A stretch of DNA of 64,000 nucleotides from Meandrina meandrites. Taxonomy: Eukaryota; Cnidaria; Anthozoa; Scleractinia; Meandrinidae. Made by a program: the position numbers and the translations under genes. Shown piece by piece: positions 22,588 to 32,904 of this stretch; within the stretch, counting starts at the first letter, position 1, and each line of letters opens with the position of its first letter. The notes under the pieces are model-generated. The model saw nothing but the letters and a program-made list of their open reading frames with translations, searched no databases and was not told the DNA's origin. The stretch is taken from positions 21,622,114 to 21,686,113 of the forward strand of contig OY855913.1 in the NCBI GenBank assembly GCA_963693305.1, written 5' to 3'.

Positions 22588-23586
22588 ATGATGGATGCCA
22601 AACTCGCAAAGACATACTATAGTCCTGGGGGCTACTGGAAAGGTTTTGCCGCAATCAAAAAATTATCTGAAGCTGCTAAGGTACCAGAAGAAACCGCAAA
22701 AAAGTGGCTGTTCAAGCAAGCACTCTGGCAGATTTTCCTACCAGCACCGAAGCGCATTCCTCGGCCTAAATTCGACGTGCCTACACCAAACAAAGTGCAT
22801 CAGGCGGACCTTCTTTTTTTGCCACATGACAAACTACCTCGCGGGCGCAAAGTTTTCAAATACGCACTCACTGTTGTTGACGTTGCCAGCCGCTACAAAG
22901 AAGCTGAACCCTTAACCTCTAAAAACTCTGATGAAGTTGCCCTTGCTTTTAAGAGAATTTACAAACGCTCACCTCTGAAATGGCCTGAACTGCTGCAGGT
23001 TGACCCTGGGCGCGAATTCATGGGCGCTGTTACAAAAGAAATGGAAAATCACAAAACATATATTCGGCGTGGGCGAGTTGACATTCACCGTGATCAGGCC
23101 ATTGTTGAACGTTTCAACCGCACCCTGGCTGAGCGATTGTTCGGGCACCAGTATGCCGTTGAAATGCGCATGCCTGAGGGCCAGCGGTCCACTGCGTGGG
23201 TAAAGAGGCTCTCTGAAGTTGTGGCCGCTATTAACAATGAGGTAACAAGCCTTATCGGCAAGAAACCCGCCGTTGCCATCAAAGAAAAAAATATTTATGC
23301 AAAGCCATCGACACCTTATTTGAGGCCTGTTGGAGAAAGCGAAAAAAAGCTCCCCTCTCTTGTGAATGTTAGGTATTTGTACCAACCTGGCGAGCTTGAA
23401 GGTGGTGTGAAAAGAGCCACTGATCCAATCTGGTCTTTGAAAGTTTACAACATTGAACGTTCTTTTACCAAACCGAATCAGCCCGTTCTCTACTATTTGC
23501 ACGACGGTCCTAAACGCGGCTTCGTGCGTGAAGAACTGCTGGTTGTGCCTCCAAACACACAATTACCTCCGGCTAACTTGAACTAA
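22588..23586 (+). CDS. retroviral-type DDE integrase (rve)
   Basis: 332 residues. The catalytic core has D74 (HQADLLFL), D139 (LQVDPGREF) and E174 (RDQAIVERFNRTL), a D,D-35-E arrangement typical of Polinton and LTR-retrotransposon integrases. An N-terminal helical region (residues 1-60) stands where a zinc-binding domain often lies, but no HHCC motif is evident. The C-terminal part (about 250-330) is a beta-rich DNA-binding-like region (KVYNIERSF, VLYYLHDG). The enzyme would insert the linear element DNA into the host chromosome. All three acidic residues are kept and the frame is intact. Its stop codon overlaps the stop of the converging polymerase gene by four bases (23583-23586). Confidence 0.92.
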   Translation: MMDAKLAKTYYSPGGYWKGFAAIKKLSEAAKVPEETAKKWLFKQALWQIFLPAPKRIPRPKFDVPTPNKVHQADLLFLPHDKLPRGRKVFKYALTVVDVASRYKEAEPLTSKNSDEVALAFKRIYKRSPLKWPELLQVDPGREFMGAVTKEMENHKTYIRRGRVDIHRDQAIVERFNRTLAERLFGHQYAVEMRMPEGQRSTAWVKRLSEVVAAINNEVTSLIGKKPAVAIKEKNIYAKPSTPYLRPVGESEKKLPSLVNVRYLYQPGELEGGVKRATDPIWSLKVYNIERSFTKPNQPVLYYLHDGPKRGFVREELLVVPPNTQLPPANLN

Positions 23587-25256
23587 ATGTGATATTCGAT
23601 TGCTTCGGTGTGTATTCCGTCGGGCAGCACCCATCGTTTGTCATAATAAGCACTCAACCCCAGCTTCTCCTGCTCGTAAGTTACTATTTTTCCATCCCGC
23701 ATCCGGAAACCTCTGTTTGTTGCCATATCCTTGTTGCCTTCCAAAGCTTCCTTGAAACGCTGCCAGGTTATATCGTTTTGCTTCTTCGACATTCCCTTTG
23801 TGCTGAACTTCTTTTTTTCGCCCCGGTCGTCAATGAAATAACATTTTGAGCAGAGCGCAATCATCCGGTCCCCCTCACACTCCATCTTAAACAGACCAGG
23901 TGTTCGAGCGCTCCACTTGTCCCACGCCAGCCAATTCTTTTTTTGCGCCTCGAATTCTGCTTTCATCTCTGGTCGCACAATGTTCTCGAGTTTCTTACCA
24001 GAGATGGCCAAGTAGTTGCTGTCCGTGTCCATCTGTATTAGCTCGAAATCTTTTCTGTCAAAATACCTGTCTAGGAAGTCGTAATAGAATTCCAGCATTC
24101 GCAGCTTTGCCAGCTGATAGACAGCTATTCCAATCTGAAATGGGCGTCTGATTGTGATCCGTGGCTTCCGACTTTCCAACTCATACGCCTCCCCGATCTC
24201 GTCAAGATCTGAGAAATACGCGCTTCGCAAGGCTCTGTCAACTACCTTCTCATCTTTGGTGTAAATGACGTTTGTTTGCCGCTCCAAGGCTTCGATTAGC
24301 TTTCCGTACCCACTGTTTCCCAACAGTTTGAACACCTCGGCCAGCAGTGCTTTGCTTTTTTCCACATCTCCTGTCCGGCGAGCCTCCGTGACTTGTTCCA
24401 CGAACCAGGGAAAGATCTTTGCAGGTGTGTAGTCAATTGTACGATAAACCCTTTTGATAACTGCACCGTGATTCACATACCAGAGCAGTAGTGGGGCGTA
24501 TACAAGAATCCTCTGCGCTGACAACGTTCCCATGAGTTTCTTATCTTCTCCTCGTTTTCTTCCTGTAGCTCGCAAGTATTTGAGCATATGCTCGGGGACA
24601 GCTTTAGCTAGCACCACTTTGTTGTGAAAGAATGGACACATTTCCTCGAACTTTTTGTGTAAGTGCTTCGGAATCTCTATGTCTACTTCTGCAAACCCGA
24701 ACCAGCTTCCTTCTTTGAGCCTGTGCGTTAGTACAGGAGCGCCATCTGTTTGGTACTCGCCTGTGTAGTGAACGACCCTTTCCTTTCCGCAAGGCATTTC
24801 TCTTAGCATGGTTGAGAGATACAAGGCGTTGGCATCGTATCCGAGAATGTTTTTACAAAGTTGTGGTTCTGCTATTTGATGCGACCTTATTCTTGTTTTA
24901 CCAACTTCGTGGTATCTTTTGAAAACGAGGCTTGGGCCTCCTACAACTGCTGCTTTCAACATCTCATATGCTTCTTTGCTTGGGCTGTAAAGATCCGCAT
25001 TTCGTTCAATAGCTCCCTTGAGCAAGTAATGTAAACTCACACCTGGGATGCTAACAGCGTCTTTCATTATGTCGATCCCCTTCTCTGCGTAGAAGTTTTT
25101 CATCTTTTGTAGTGCCTCAAGTCCGGGAGCCACATCGAGATCATTGTAGTAACGCACCCAGTCTTTGAAGGTTTTCATTCCCTTTTCTCGGAACAGCTTC
25201 TTGCAGGCTTTCCATTCTGACAGTTTTAGCACAAAGTCTCCTTTCACCTTTGAATA
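23583..25256 (-). pseudogene. protein-primed DNA polymerase B, C-terminal (polymerase) part after a stop codon
   Basis: This is the polymerase half of one interrupted gene. It has motif A (YDANALYLSTM), motif B (KLLGNSGYGKL), motif C (MDTDSNY) and the downstream FSTKGMSKKQN region typical of Polinton and adintovirus enzymes. The first 100 residues continue the exonuclease-palm linker, including a TPR-like insertion (KTFKDWVRYYNDLDV). There is no good ATG at the front, and the frame is the same as the upstream part with only a TGA (25257-25259) between them. All catalytic aspartates are present. The enzyme would copy the element from a protein primer. It converges on the integrase gene. Confidence 0.88.
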
Positions 25257-27536
25257 TCAATCCGGATAATCCGGCAATCCTGGGTAATCCAGCTTTTCTA
25301 GTCTGTCAAACCACTCGTATGGAAGCCATGATTTTACTGTTTTACAATCGTAGGCTTTTACCCATTTCTCGTAGGTGGTCCCTGGACCAAGGTAGTTCAT
25401 TATGTCAAGGAAACGGAAGCCAGAAGTGAGTATGAACATGATTTTGTTTCCGTTCTTTGCCACTCTTACTTTGTTGGTTGTGTTCGCAAGACGCTCTGCG
25501 AAGTACTTTCTGATCAGATTCAGATCGTATTGCCCGGAGTTGAATCCGGTGGTTGGGACCTGGTCACACCATTCTTCTATTTTTTTCCTCTGATCTTTTG
25601 GGAGCAGGTTTACGTCTGCTGGCATAAACTCCGCTCTTACTTGTTTTCTGATGTTTTTCCCGCGTCTCTCCAGCTCTTCCATAAACTTGCGGGTCATTTT
25701 TTCTGGATCTCTATCACAGATGTGGGTTGGCTCTCTTTCAAGCGTGTCACCGATGCTCACGGAGATTGGTACGTGTTCATTCACGATAGTGAGTGAGACT
25801 GTCGGCTCCTTCCGCTGATTTTCGTCACCATACGACTCAAAATCGTAGAAGATCGCGTGAGGGTAGTTTTTTGTTTGGGTTTCTGGTAGTTGTTCAACAT
25901 ATTTCTCTCCAACTTCGCAGGCCCAACACTCAATTACCTTGTAGCCAGCCTTTCTAAGATAAGCTGTGCGCCTCTTTGTGGCTTGGTAAAGGTCTTCTCT
26001 TGTTTTTTCACCGCGGTCTATGATTCTGTCACGATCATTTGGGTAACATTTTCGACAACCGTGCCAATAGCAGCCGTGGTATTGAAACACTATCTTATTC
26101 TCATGGTTGTAGCCATCAACTCGTGCTCGCTCTATCCAACGCTCTCCTCCATGTCCTGACATTGCATGGTGAATTCGCATTTTCCAACGCTTTGCTACAT
26201 ACTCAAGCCACCTTATTGATTCTTTGGATGCTTGATGCTTTGGATAAAATGCTTTCTCGTAAGCTGTCGCCGGTGCTTCAACCTTTTCACCTGGACAATC
26301 TATTACAGTTTTCCCTTGGGCACACCTTTGATCATGACGTTGAAGGTTACAAGCCTTTGTGAATCTTGCGTTGCAATGTTCGCATGCATAAATCTTTGCC
26401 AACTTTGAAATATCTTTTATTAAGAATGCGTGCTCTCCAAAAATACCAATTGTCATAATATTTTTTAACTGTGCAGCTGGATTTCTTGTGAGATGCCATA
26501 CAACTTCAGTTCCTACACGCTCGGGGATATAAACCCTGATTCCAAGCCAACCTGAGAAAGCAGTGCCCTTATTCAGATGCATTTCTATCTTTTCTAACTC
26601 ATCCAGAGATGTTTTTGAACAGTCGGTCGGCGTATTCCTGAGCTTGAAGAAACTCTTGGCTAGACCTTGTGCTACTTTTGTGCTTCGATCTGGCCTAGCC
26701 CCTCTGTGCACAGCAATACAACGCCATAAACACATGTTATCTCGATAGGTATCTAATGCCACCATTGCTTGTCCTCTCGCTGCGTGTGCAAGGTTTCGTA
26801 GCCAGTCTGGTAAGGGTCCTGTTCCCATCAGAGGTTGACGGTCAAGCACAACCTTTACATCAACATTAAAATGACCATCGAAGATCCACTTTGTGTTTGG
26901 TCTTTCGATACTATCTGCATCCAGACGTTTTGCCTCCATATTACTTAACCAATTCTCCGCTTCTCCATATGTTTTCATCCAAGGGGAGCCTTTGTTGGTG
27001 TAGTAGGAAATTATGGTGCCGTCTTCAATGTTTTGCAACTTATACGAATAAACGTGCCTGATGTAAAATGATGTCCTCACGTTCTCTCTGATTTTTTCCA
27101 TAAATTTTGGTGTGAGGTCTTTTTCTAGATCTCTTATGAAGCGCCACCGAATATAACGCCGACCTTTGCTCTCTTCACCCTCAAATTTTGTGACGTCGTA
27201 CAGATTCAGAATCTCATTCTGGTAGTCTGTCACATTTCTGATGTTATGCGGTGGAAAGGGATCAAATTGTCTCAAAAGTTGTTGTCTTCTGTTCCTTTTT
27301 CTTGGCGGTGCTATTGGTTTGTAAGGTTTTGGTTGTAAAGGTGGTTTTAATCGCTTCTGTGCTTCTTCTGGAATTGGTTCTTCTAACACTTTCTTAATTA
27401 TCTTTTTAACCGCAGGCACGTTTTCTGAAAGTAATTGCGATAAATAGCGCAACTCTGCTGGGTCTATTTTCGCAAGTTCTTCTTCCAAAGCTTCAAAGTC
27501 GACATCTTCCAAAGATTTCAAGTCTATTTCGTCCAT
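25257..27536 (-). pseudogene. protein-primed DNA polymerase B, N-terminal part with 3'-5' exonuclease; ends at in-frame TGA
   Basis: 759 residues before a TGA at 25257-25259; the polymerase half follows in the same frame. Domains in order: an acidic N-terminus (1-60); a region with DNMCLWRC (266-273), loosely like the Cys motif of OTU proteases; a C2H2-like zinc finger (CEHCNARFTKACNLQRHDQRC, about 385-405, over IYA); an endonuclease-like block with RVDGY and VFQYHGCYWHGC (472-494); and the exonuclease, with Exo I YDFES (D565, E567), Exo II FNSGQYD (D671) and Exo III near D711. The single stop suggests recent inactivation, unless UGA is read through. The start at 27536 has an ATG with a TATA-like word close upstream. 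Confidence 0.88.
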
Positions 27537-27629
27537 TGTATATTATTGAAAATATTTTTTGAAAAATTACTTATATAATCTAAGGTGGTTATTCTCTAAT
27601 TGAGAAAACCTTTTGTATAATGCTGGGTG
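27537..27629 (-). promoter_or_regulatory. intergenic promoter region of the polymerase gene
   Basis: About 90 AT-rich bases between two minus-strand genes. They contain ACTTATATAATC (a TATA-like word also seen before the integrase) and a TTCTCTAATTGAGAA palindrome at about 27591-27605. This is the likely promoter of the polymerase gene. Confidence 0.35.
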
Positions 27630-27920
27630 TCACTTCTCTAATTGCTTGTGCTTGAGCTCCACCAAGACCAGCTCGAAGTTTTTCTTCGCTTTTCTGTGTT
27701 TGCGGATTAGCCAGTGCTTTAGGTTACTTCCTCCGCATTCCATGCATAGTCGATAGTCACACATTACCCCTTTCCCGCAACTGCGACATGGGGCTGGCCT
27801 TTTTTTTACTGTCTTTTGCTGATAGTTGTGCCACGCGCAGTACTCTCCCATACACCTCCGCCCGCAGGTTTCTTTTCGGCTTAACATTAACCACCCGCAG
27901 TTGTTTTTTCCTCGCACCAT
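27630..27920 (-). CDS. small cysteine-rich, zinc-binding element protein
   Basis: 96 residues with two Cys clusters: C8, C19, C23, C28 with a following His (CMGEYCAWH), and a second set (CRSCGKGVMC...CMECGG, residues 45-63). These fit one or two treble-clef or zinc-ribbon folds. The C-terminus is Lys-rich and helical. TATATAAA lies just upstream of the ATG. It is probably a DNA- or RNA-binding regulator of the element. I know no specific function. Confidence 0.6.
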   Translation of the reverse strand: MVRGKNNCGWLMLSRKETCGRRCMGEYCAWHNYQQKTVKKRPAPCRSCGKGVMCDYRLCMECGGSNLKHWLIRKHRKAKKNFELVLVELKHKQLEK

Positions 27921-27957
27921 TTTATATAACCCTGGTTGCTCTTGTTTAATTTACCCA

Positions 27958-28158
27958 AGTAGTAATATAGGAGTCTATCAAATACTACTTTGGGTTGACC
28001 TTGGGAGTTTTTAAACGTCTGTTAATCAAAAGCAAAAGATGAACCTTGCGAGCTATGTGAGCAGGGTTCATCTTTTGCTTTTGATTAACAGACGTTTAAA
28101 AACTCCCAAGTCCCGCCCCAACCCAAAGTGGTATTTGATAGACTCCTATATTACTACT
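27958..28158. mobile_element. 201-bp foldback element at the element/TRIM junction
   Basis: A near-perfect hairpin: the left arm begins AGTAGTAATATAGGAGTC and the right arm ends with its complement. A long inner stem (TTAAACGTCTGTTAATCAAA and complement) closes on a loop of about 18 bases. TRIM unit b homology begins at the next base. No clear target duplication. Non-coding. Confidence 0.7.
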
Positions 28159-28712
28159 CAACAATTTTATAAGAGCGTCGAGGCTAAGATTAAACACAAA
28201 ATTTAAGAAAATGTATGGATTAAAAAAAAATTAATAAGAACATCCTCAGGCTCAGCCAAATTTTACGCGTTCTCATTATAAAAAATAGTGTATTTCACCT
28301 CGCGCGTCTAATTAGTCCTTTCTAACGGCCCAGAAGTATTTTGCTTTGAGTTCTATGCGACGATTTCTTGTTGAGTTGGCTTGATTTCTTTTCCCAGTAT
28401 TCGATTCTACAGATCGGTCGATCGCAACAGGCAACAGACAACAGACAACAACAGATCCTGTCCACTCGCACGGCGAGATTAATCGATCACGTCATCGTCA
28501 TCGCTTAAAAAAAAGGTTTAAGATGGCTCACCTTTTCAACAGATGTTTCAAACTGTTAATAATCGGTTGCTTCTTCTGCAGTCTCGACAGACATCACTTC
28601 TTAACTTTATGCCAAATTTATTCGATAACTGATAAAGTGCAACACTCACTCCAGACTCGAAATCTCAATTTAACAGCTACAAATGAAATACGGTTTGCCG
28701 ATCGGTGATGAT

Positions 28713-28816
28713 TAGTCTGAAATGTCATCCGTCCCCTCTTCTTTACCCCCCAGAGGAGGGGCCCGCGCCAATCCTCTGGGGGGTAAGGAAGAGAGGACGG
28801 ATGACATTTCAGACTA
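28713..28816. mobile_element. 104-bp hairpin MITE
   Basis: An inverted repeat beginning TAGTCTGAAATGTCATCCGT, with arms of about 45 bp and a GC-rich loop. Not present at the corresponding place in units a and c. A GATGAT word occurs near both sides but does not sit flush, so the target duplication is uncertain. Confidence 0.6.
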
Positions 28817-29050
28817 GGCGATGATACAAGCTGCAAAAAAAATATCTTCCTTTGCCAAAAAACAAGATGGCGGATCTCAAAAAGAATACAAATGATGCAC
28901 CTAGTTCCCATTGCTCTTCGGTTCAATTCAGGGAGTAATTCTCACACCAAAAATTCCAAAAATTCAATCGTTTTCCCGCTTTCTAACATTAACCGATGAC
29001 GTCATCGCTTAAAAAAGAGTGTATTTCACCTCGCGCGCCTAATACGTAGC

Positions 29051-29178
29051 CAGCGTAGCTTGGCGTTCTAGTCAGTCAGGGAGAGCGAGGAACGAGCGCG
29101 CGAGCAAAGCGACGGTCGCTTTGCTCGTGCGCTCGTTTTCTCGCTCTCCCTGACTGACTAGAACGCCAAGCTACGCTG
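29051..29178. mobile_element. 128-bp hairpin MITE
   Basis: Arms beginning CAGCGTAGCTTGGCGTTCTA and ending with the complement, continuing through GTCAGTCAGGGAGAGCGAG. The terminal CAG...CTG resembles hAT-type ends, but no 8-bp duplication is visible. Specific to unit b. Confidence 0.65.
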
Positions 29179-29818
29179 ACTAGAGTATTTTTGCCTATCT
29201 TAGCTTACCGCATCTGATTTCGGACGACCCTTATGGAGAGAGCGTTGCGTGACGAGCCCAAACAACGAGTCGAATGAGACGGAATGAGGGCGGGCGACCC
29301 TAGATGATGGCGCGTAAAAAATGGTACAGAAATTTCAGGCGTTTCGTCCATTTTATGCCCCCCCCTGGGCAGGGGAGTGTGATTTGGGGGAAACAGTTCA
29401 ATTATTAAAGGCTACGTCTCCATTCGATTAATCGATTGCGTCACGCACATTTTGTCACGGAGCACACCGCAGCGAGAACTGATATATTCAAATTTAAAAA
29501 ATAATTTCTAAAATACCATCATCCAAGAGCTTCCATTTCATGTTGAGGACATCTGATGAATCTTAGAGATCTTAAGAATACGATGTTCAATCTTGCTGAT
29601 AATTTATTGACTCTAGCATGTTCACCCTTAGTACATAACACCGATATTTTTTCAAACAATTATTAAATTCAAATCAAGCCAAACAAACTGCCGCTAATGA
29701 TGGCCACCAGTATATATCGATATCAAGACGAGTCTGAGGGAAAAACGGCTACGTTTCATTCACATTTGATCACTTTTTCAAATCTTACAAGGGTGTACCA
29801 ATCAGGTTTTGTAAAGTA

Positions 29819-29978
29819 CAGTTGAATCCCGATAACTCGAACCCTCAATAACTCGAACCTCCCGTCAACTCGAACCTTTTTTTGTTCTCCTCCAGGTCAT
29901 TTTCTTACTAATTTTACCCTCGATAACTCGAACCTTTTTCGATTTCCCTTGAAGGTTCGAGCTATCGGGATTCAACTG
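29819..29978. mobile_element. 160-bp pogo/Tigger-like MITE
   Basis: Terminal inverted repeats CAGTTGAATCCCGATAACTC at the left and the complement, with one change, at the right. Internal direct copies of ATAACTCGAACC are present. It interrupts sequence that is continuous in units a and c (after GTAAAGTA). CAGTTGAA termini and a TA at the left edge suggest a Tc1/mariner-pogo relative. Confidence 0.65.
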
Positions 29979-30648
29979 AAAATCATACAGATTATTTATT
30001 TAACACAAAACCACTTATTTACAACAAATTTACGATAAGAATAATTTTTACGAAAGACACTTCAATATACAGGACACAATGTGCAGACCCTTGTGAGACT
30101 AGCAATCTAAACTAAGCAACATTAAACCAGTTGCCTGAAACTGAATTTACACAAATTAACTTAAGATGAAGCAGAACATGTTTCATTATTTACTTGCAGC
30201 AAATTAAACAATACAATGCGCACTAAATAAACTTCAATATGAATTCCTCAATTTTGTGAACTGATTTTTACAACAGTTCAGCTTCAGAATTAAAAGCAGG
30301 TTACCTCTGTCACAGATTATTAACCTTCTGTGGTGAAGGTAATGCATTGCTGAGAACCTCTGAAAATTAAATTTAAAATGATCTCAGTTTTCCGTCCTAA
30401 CTCACTTACACAAACAGACTATTTCGTGTATTACGTGCTTCCTCCCCAAATTTCTAACTTACCATAGACTGACATGACCCCCAAAACAGCTAAAACTCGA
30501 CCTAAGGTTTTAATCTTAACTCCCAGCCACTTGCAAAATATTTCCAAAATGGCTTAAAGTTGACAAGATGGTTTAAATCGTTTTTTTCTCTAAATTTAAC
30601 TGATAGCAAATGTGAATCACTTAGAAAATTGAATCGTGGTTATAAAAG

Positions 30649-32904
30649 CTATTGAAATATCTGAATTCGATGATTAAACCAGTCAGACACAACTATCCTA
30701 CCATCACTAAGAACTGCTGTAGAGAATGGCTGATCAAACTCTCCTATCCCACTCCCTTGAATTCCAAACTTTGTTACAAACTTTCCACTCAGTTCAAACA
30801 CCTGAACTCTGTGATTTTTGTCATCACAGACCATCAGGTGCCCCGCTTTGTTAATTGACAAGTAACAAGGGCAATTGAACTCCCCGTCTCCCTCCCCCTG
30901 CTTTCCAAATTTGTACAGAAAATCACCATCCCTACTGAACATTTTGATACAATGTTTACTTCTGTCTGACACTATAAGATACTTGTCATATTCGACACAG
31001 TGTAAGGGATACGTGAAAGAGCCTTCACCTCCAATTTTACGCAAAAACTGCCCTCCAGGAGAAAATATCTTGATTAGTTTGTTCCCTGAATCAGCAACAA
31101 TAATATTCCCGTCACGGTCAACAGATACACCACGAGGAGAGTTAAGCTGGTAATCAAGACTTCCTTGTTCACCAAACTGGTTCAGGTGCTCACCCTGCTC
31201 ACTAAAAACTTGCACTCGGTGGTTATCACTGTCCCCTACTATAATATTACTATTCGTATCAAAAGCTATACACGAAGGCAAGTTAAATTCTCCCTGTTTA
31301 TCACCCTTTCTACCAAACGCTCTTACAGGAGTCCCATCACTACTGAATACCTGTACTCTGTCGTTACCAGCCTCAGCCACTGCAATTCCATTACGTTCAT
31401 TCACTGCCAGTCCCCAAGGACTCACTAGCTGTCCAGCCGACGGGCCGAATTCTCCAAAAGATAACACAGGTCTGAACTGTCTGGATTTCACTTGAACATC
31501 AAAAGGGCTGCCGCGAATATGTTCTTCATTTACCTTCACTGATACGTCGCATTTTCCAGTTTCTTTGGCAAAATAGCTGATCTTGTAGCTGCCATCTTTG
31601 TTATCTTGGACTCGCGCTTTTGTGGCACAGTCATGGCCTTGAGGATTTTTAATTTCCACTGTTACACAGTCACTCTCTTTATAACATTGTTCTCCTTCAG
31701 CATTTGTTGTTGTCAAAACAAACTGCGCCTCAAGTCCAACAGTCGCTTCAATGGTTCCTTTTCCTTCGGCGCTTGACTGCTGGGCTTTAGTCTTGCTGAA
31801 GAATGTTCGAAAAGAGCCGATTCCTTCAGTGTTTGCTTTCTCTATTAATGCTTCATTTTGTACGAAAGCGAATTGGCGAAGGTCTTCAAGGTCACAGTCG
31901 ACTTGCTCTCCTTCATCACCGTCTCCTTCCTGAAACATTGTGTTCAATGCGAGTTTATCTAACTGTACAATTTCAGCGCTTGAACCTCGTTTCAAAAGTG
32001 TTTCCGTTTTCTCGATTGCTGCCTCGCTCAGTTTTACTTGATTGCCTTCCTCGCATTGTTGAGTTCGCAGACGCTCGACAGATTCTTTTGCTTGTACGTC
32101 TACTTTGTTCAATATTTCCATTTTCCCCGCTTCGATAACTGCCATCAGATTTTCAACAAACCCGTGTACGTTTCGTTTCACGGTAGCAGCTTGTGCCTCA
32201 ATATAATTGCAGGTTTCGTCAAGTTTCGTGATTTTTCTTCTTTTCTCTTGCACTTTTTCCTTTTGCGAATCAATCACAGTTTTTATTTGCAGCTTTCGTT
32301 CATTTGCAGCCTCTTCCAAGAGTATCTTGGCGTGACCTTCATGATATTTTGTCAAAGCACAGGCGTTGCAAATGGAAACTTCGCATTTTTCGCAAAAGAA
32401 TTCCAATTCTTTCTTTTCGTGGCCTGGCCTGCGACAAAATGCTGGTCGCTTTAGCACCTCCTCGATGTCTTGGTCTTGAAAGTCTTTAAGCGCCAGCAGA
32501 CGATGTTCTTTATTAGCTCGGATAATGTTATGCGCAGTAACACAGTCATCACACCAGAACCCACAACACTGGAAACAGTACAAACTCTGTGCGCTTCTTT
32601 TGTCGCAATTTCCGCATTTGACGCCATTTGTATTGCACTCTCTAATAGCCAACACATCCAGCAAACTGTTGATACGAAAGTTAGTGGGAAGATCGTTAAG
32701 ATTTCCACTGGGGACTCGACTTTCCCTTCTGCATTGTGGACAGACTATGATATCACAGCGGCCACTCGTTCGTTGAATCCCGTTCAAGCAGTGAAGACAA
32801 AAACTGTGTAAACATGGCAGCGTTTTTGGATCCGTGAATGTAGTCATGCACACAGAACAGGATACTTCTTCATGAAGATTGTTTAGCAAGGTTTTTATAT
32901 CCAT
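30649..32904 (-). CDS. TRIM-NHL protein b (RING/B-box/coiled-coil/filamin/NHL), TRIM2/3/71-like
   Basis: 751 residues in one exon. Start ATG 32904 was chosen because it matches the start of paralogue c (MDIKTLLNNL); the frame upstream has no ATG. RING C3HC4 residues 16-58 (CSVC, CLHSFCLHC, CPQC); B-box 1 about 97-134; B-box 2 157-191; coiled coil about 195-370; filamin/ABP280 repeat 378-473; six NHL repeats 480-751. Family members are cytoplasmic E3 ubiquitin ligases whose propeller binds RNA or protein partners. Ligase chemistry needs the RING cysteines, and all are present. About 91% identical by eye to paralogue c before the propeller and about 84% within it, the differences falling on repeated loop sites. 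The upstream region shares a CCAAT-type element with paralogue c. Confidence 0.93.
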   Translation of the reverse strand: MDIKTLLNNLHEEVSCSVCMTTFTDPKTLPCLHSFCLHCLNGIQRTSGRCDIIVCPQCRRESRVPSGNLNDLPTNFRINSLLDVLAIRECNTNGVKCGNCDKRSAQSLYCFQCCGFWCDDCVTAHNIIRANKEHRLLALKDFQDQDIEEVLKRPAFCRRPGHEKKELEFFCEKCEVSICNACALTKYHEGHAKILLEEAANERKLQIKTVIDSQKEKVQEKRRKITKLDETCNYIEAQAATVKRNVHGFVENLMAVIEAGKMEILNKVDVQAKESVERLRTQQCEEGNQVKLSEAAIEKTETLLKRGSSAEIVQLDKLALNTMFQEGDGDEGEQVDCDLEDLRQFAFVQNEALIEKANTEGIGSFRTFFSKTKAQQSSAEGKGTIEATVGLEAQFVLTTTNAEGEQCYKESDCVTVEIKNPQGHDCATKARVQDNKDGSYKISYFAKETGKCDVSVKVNEEHIRGSPFDVQVKSRQFRPVLSFGEFGPSAGQLVSPWGLAVNERNGIAVAEAGNDRVQVFSSDGTPVRAFGRKGDKQGEFNLPSCIAFDTNSNIIVGDSDNHRVQVFSEQGEHLNQFGEQGSLDYQLNSPRGVSVDRDGNIIVADSGNKLIKIFSPGGQFLRKIGGEGSFTYPLHCVEYDKYLIVSDRSKHCIKMFSRDGDFLYKFGKQGEGDGEFNCPCYLSINKAGHLMVCDDKNHRVQVFELSGKFVTKFGIQGSGIGEFDQPFSTAVLSDGRIVVSDWFNHRIQIFQ

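Larger units (their letters stand above)
19549..27950. mobile_element. Polinton/Maverick (adintovirus-like) element, truncated
   Basis: A compact, mostly intronless gene block encodes the Polinton hallmark set: packaging ATPase, retroviral-type integrase and protein-primed DNA polymerase B. These sit with small unknown proteins on the plus strand, and the polymerase and a zinc protein on the minus strand. Codon use and spacing are virus-like (gaps of 5-110 bases, TATA-like words before several ATGs). No terminal inverted repeat or 6-bp target duplication could be found at either edge, and no protease or complete capsid gene is present. The left side, where capsid genes could lie, appears to be missing. 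It sits between TRIM unit a (broken at 19008) and unit b (beginning at 28159). Confidence 0.85.

Noticed and set aside
23600..26800. Plus-strand ORFs opposite the polymerase
   Set aside because: Shadows of the minus-strand polymerase frames.
27958..28158. Hairpin considered as the right terminal repeat of the Polinton-like element
   Set aside because: No matching sequence at the left side, and Polinton ends are not self-complementary hairpins of this kind.
31165..32811. Plus-strand ORFs opposite TRIM-NHL b (and the same for a and c)
   Set aside because: Antisense shadows; they recur only because the coding exon is duplicated.
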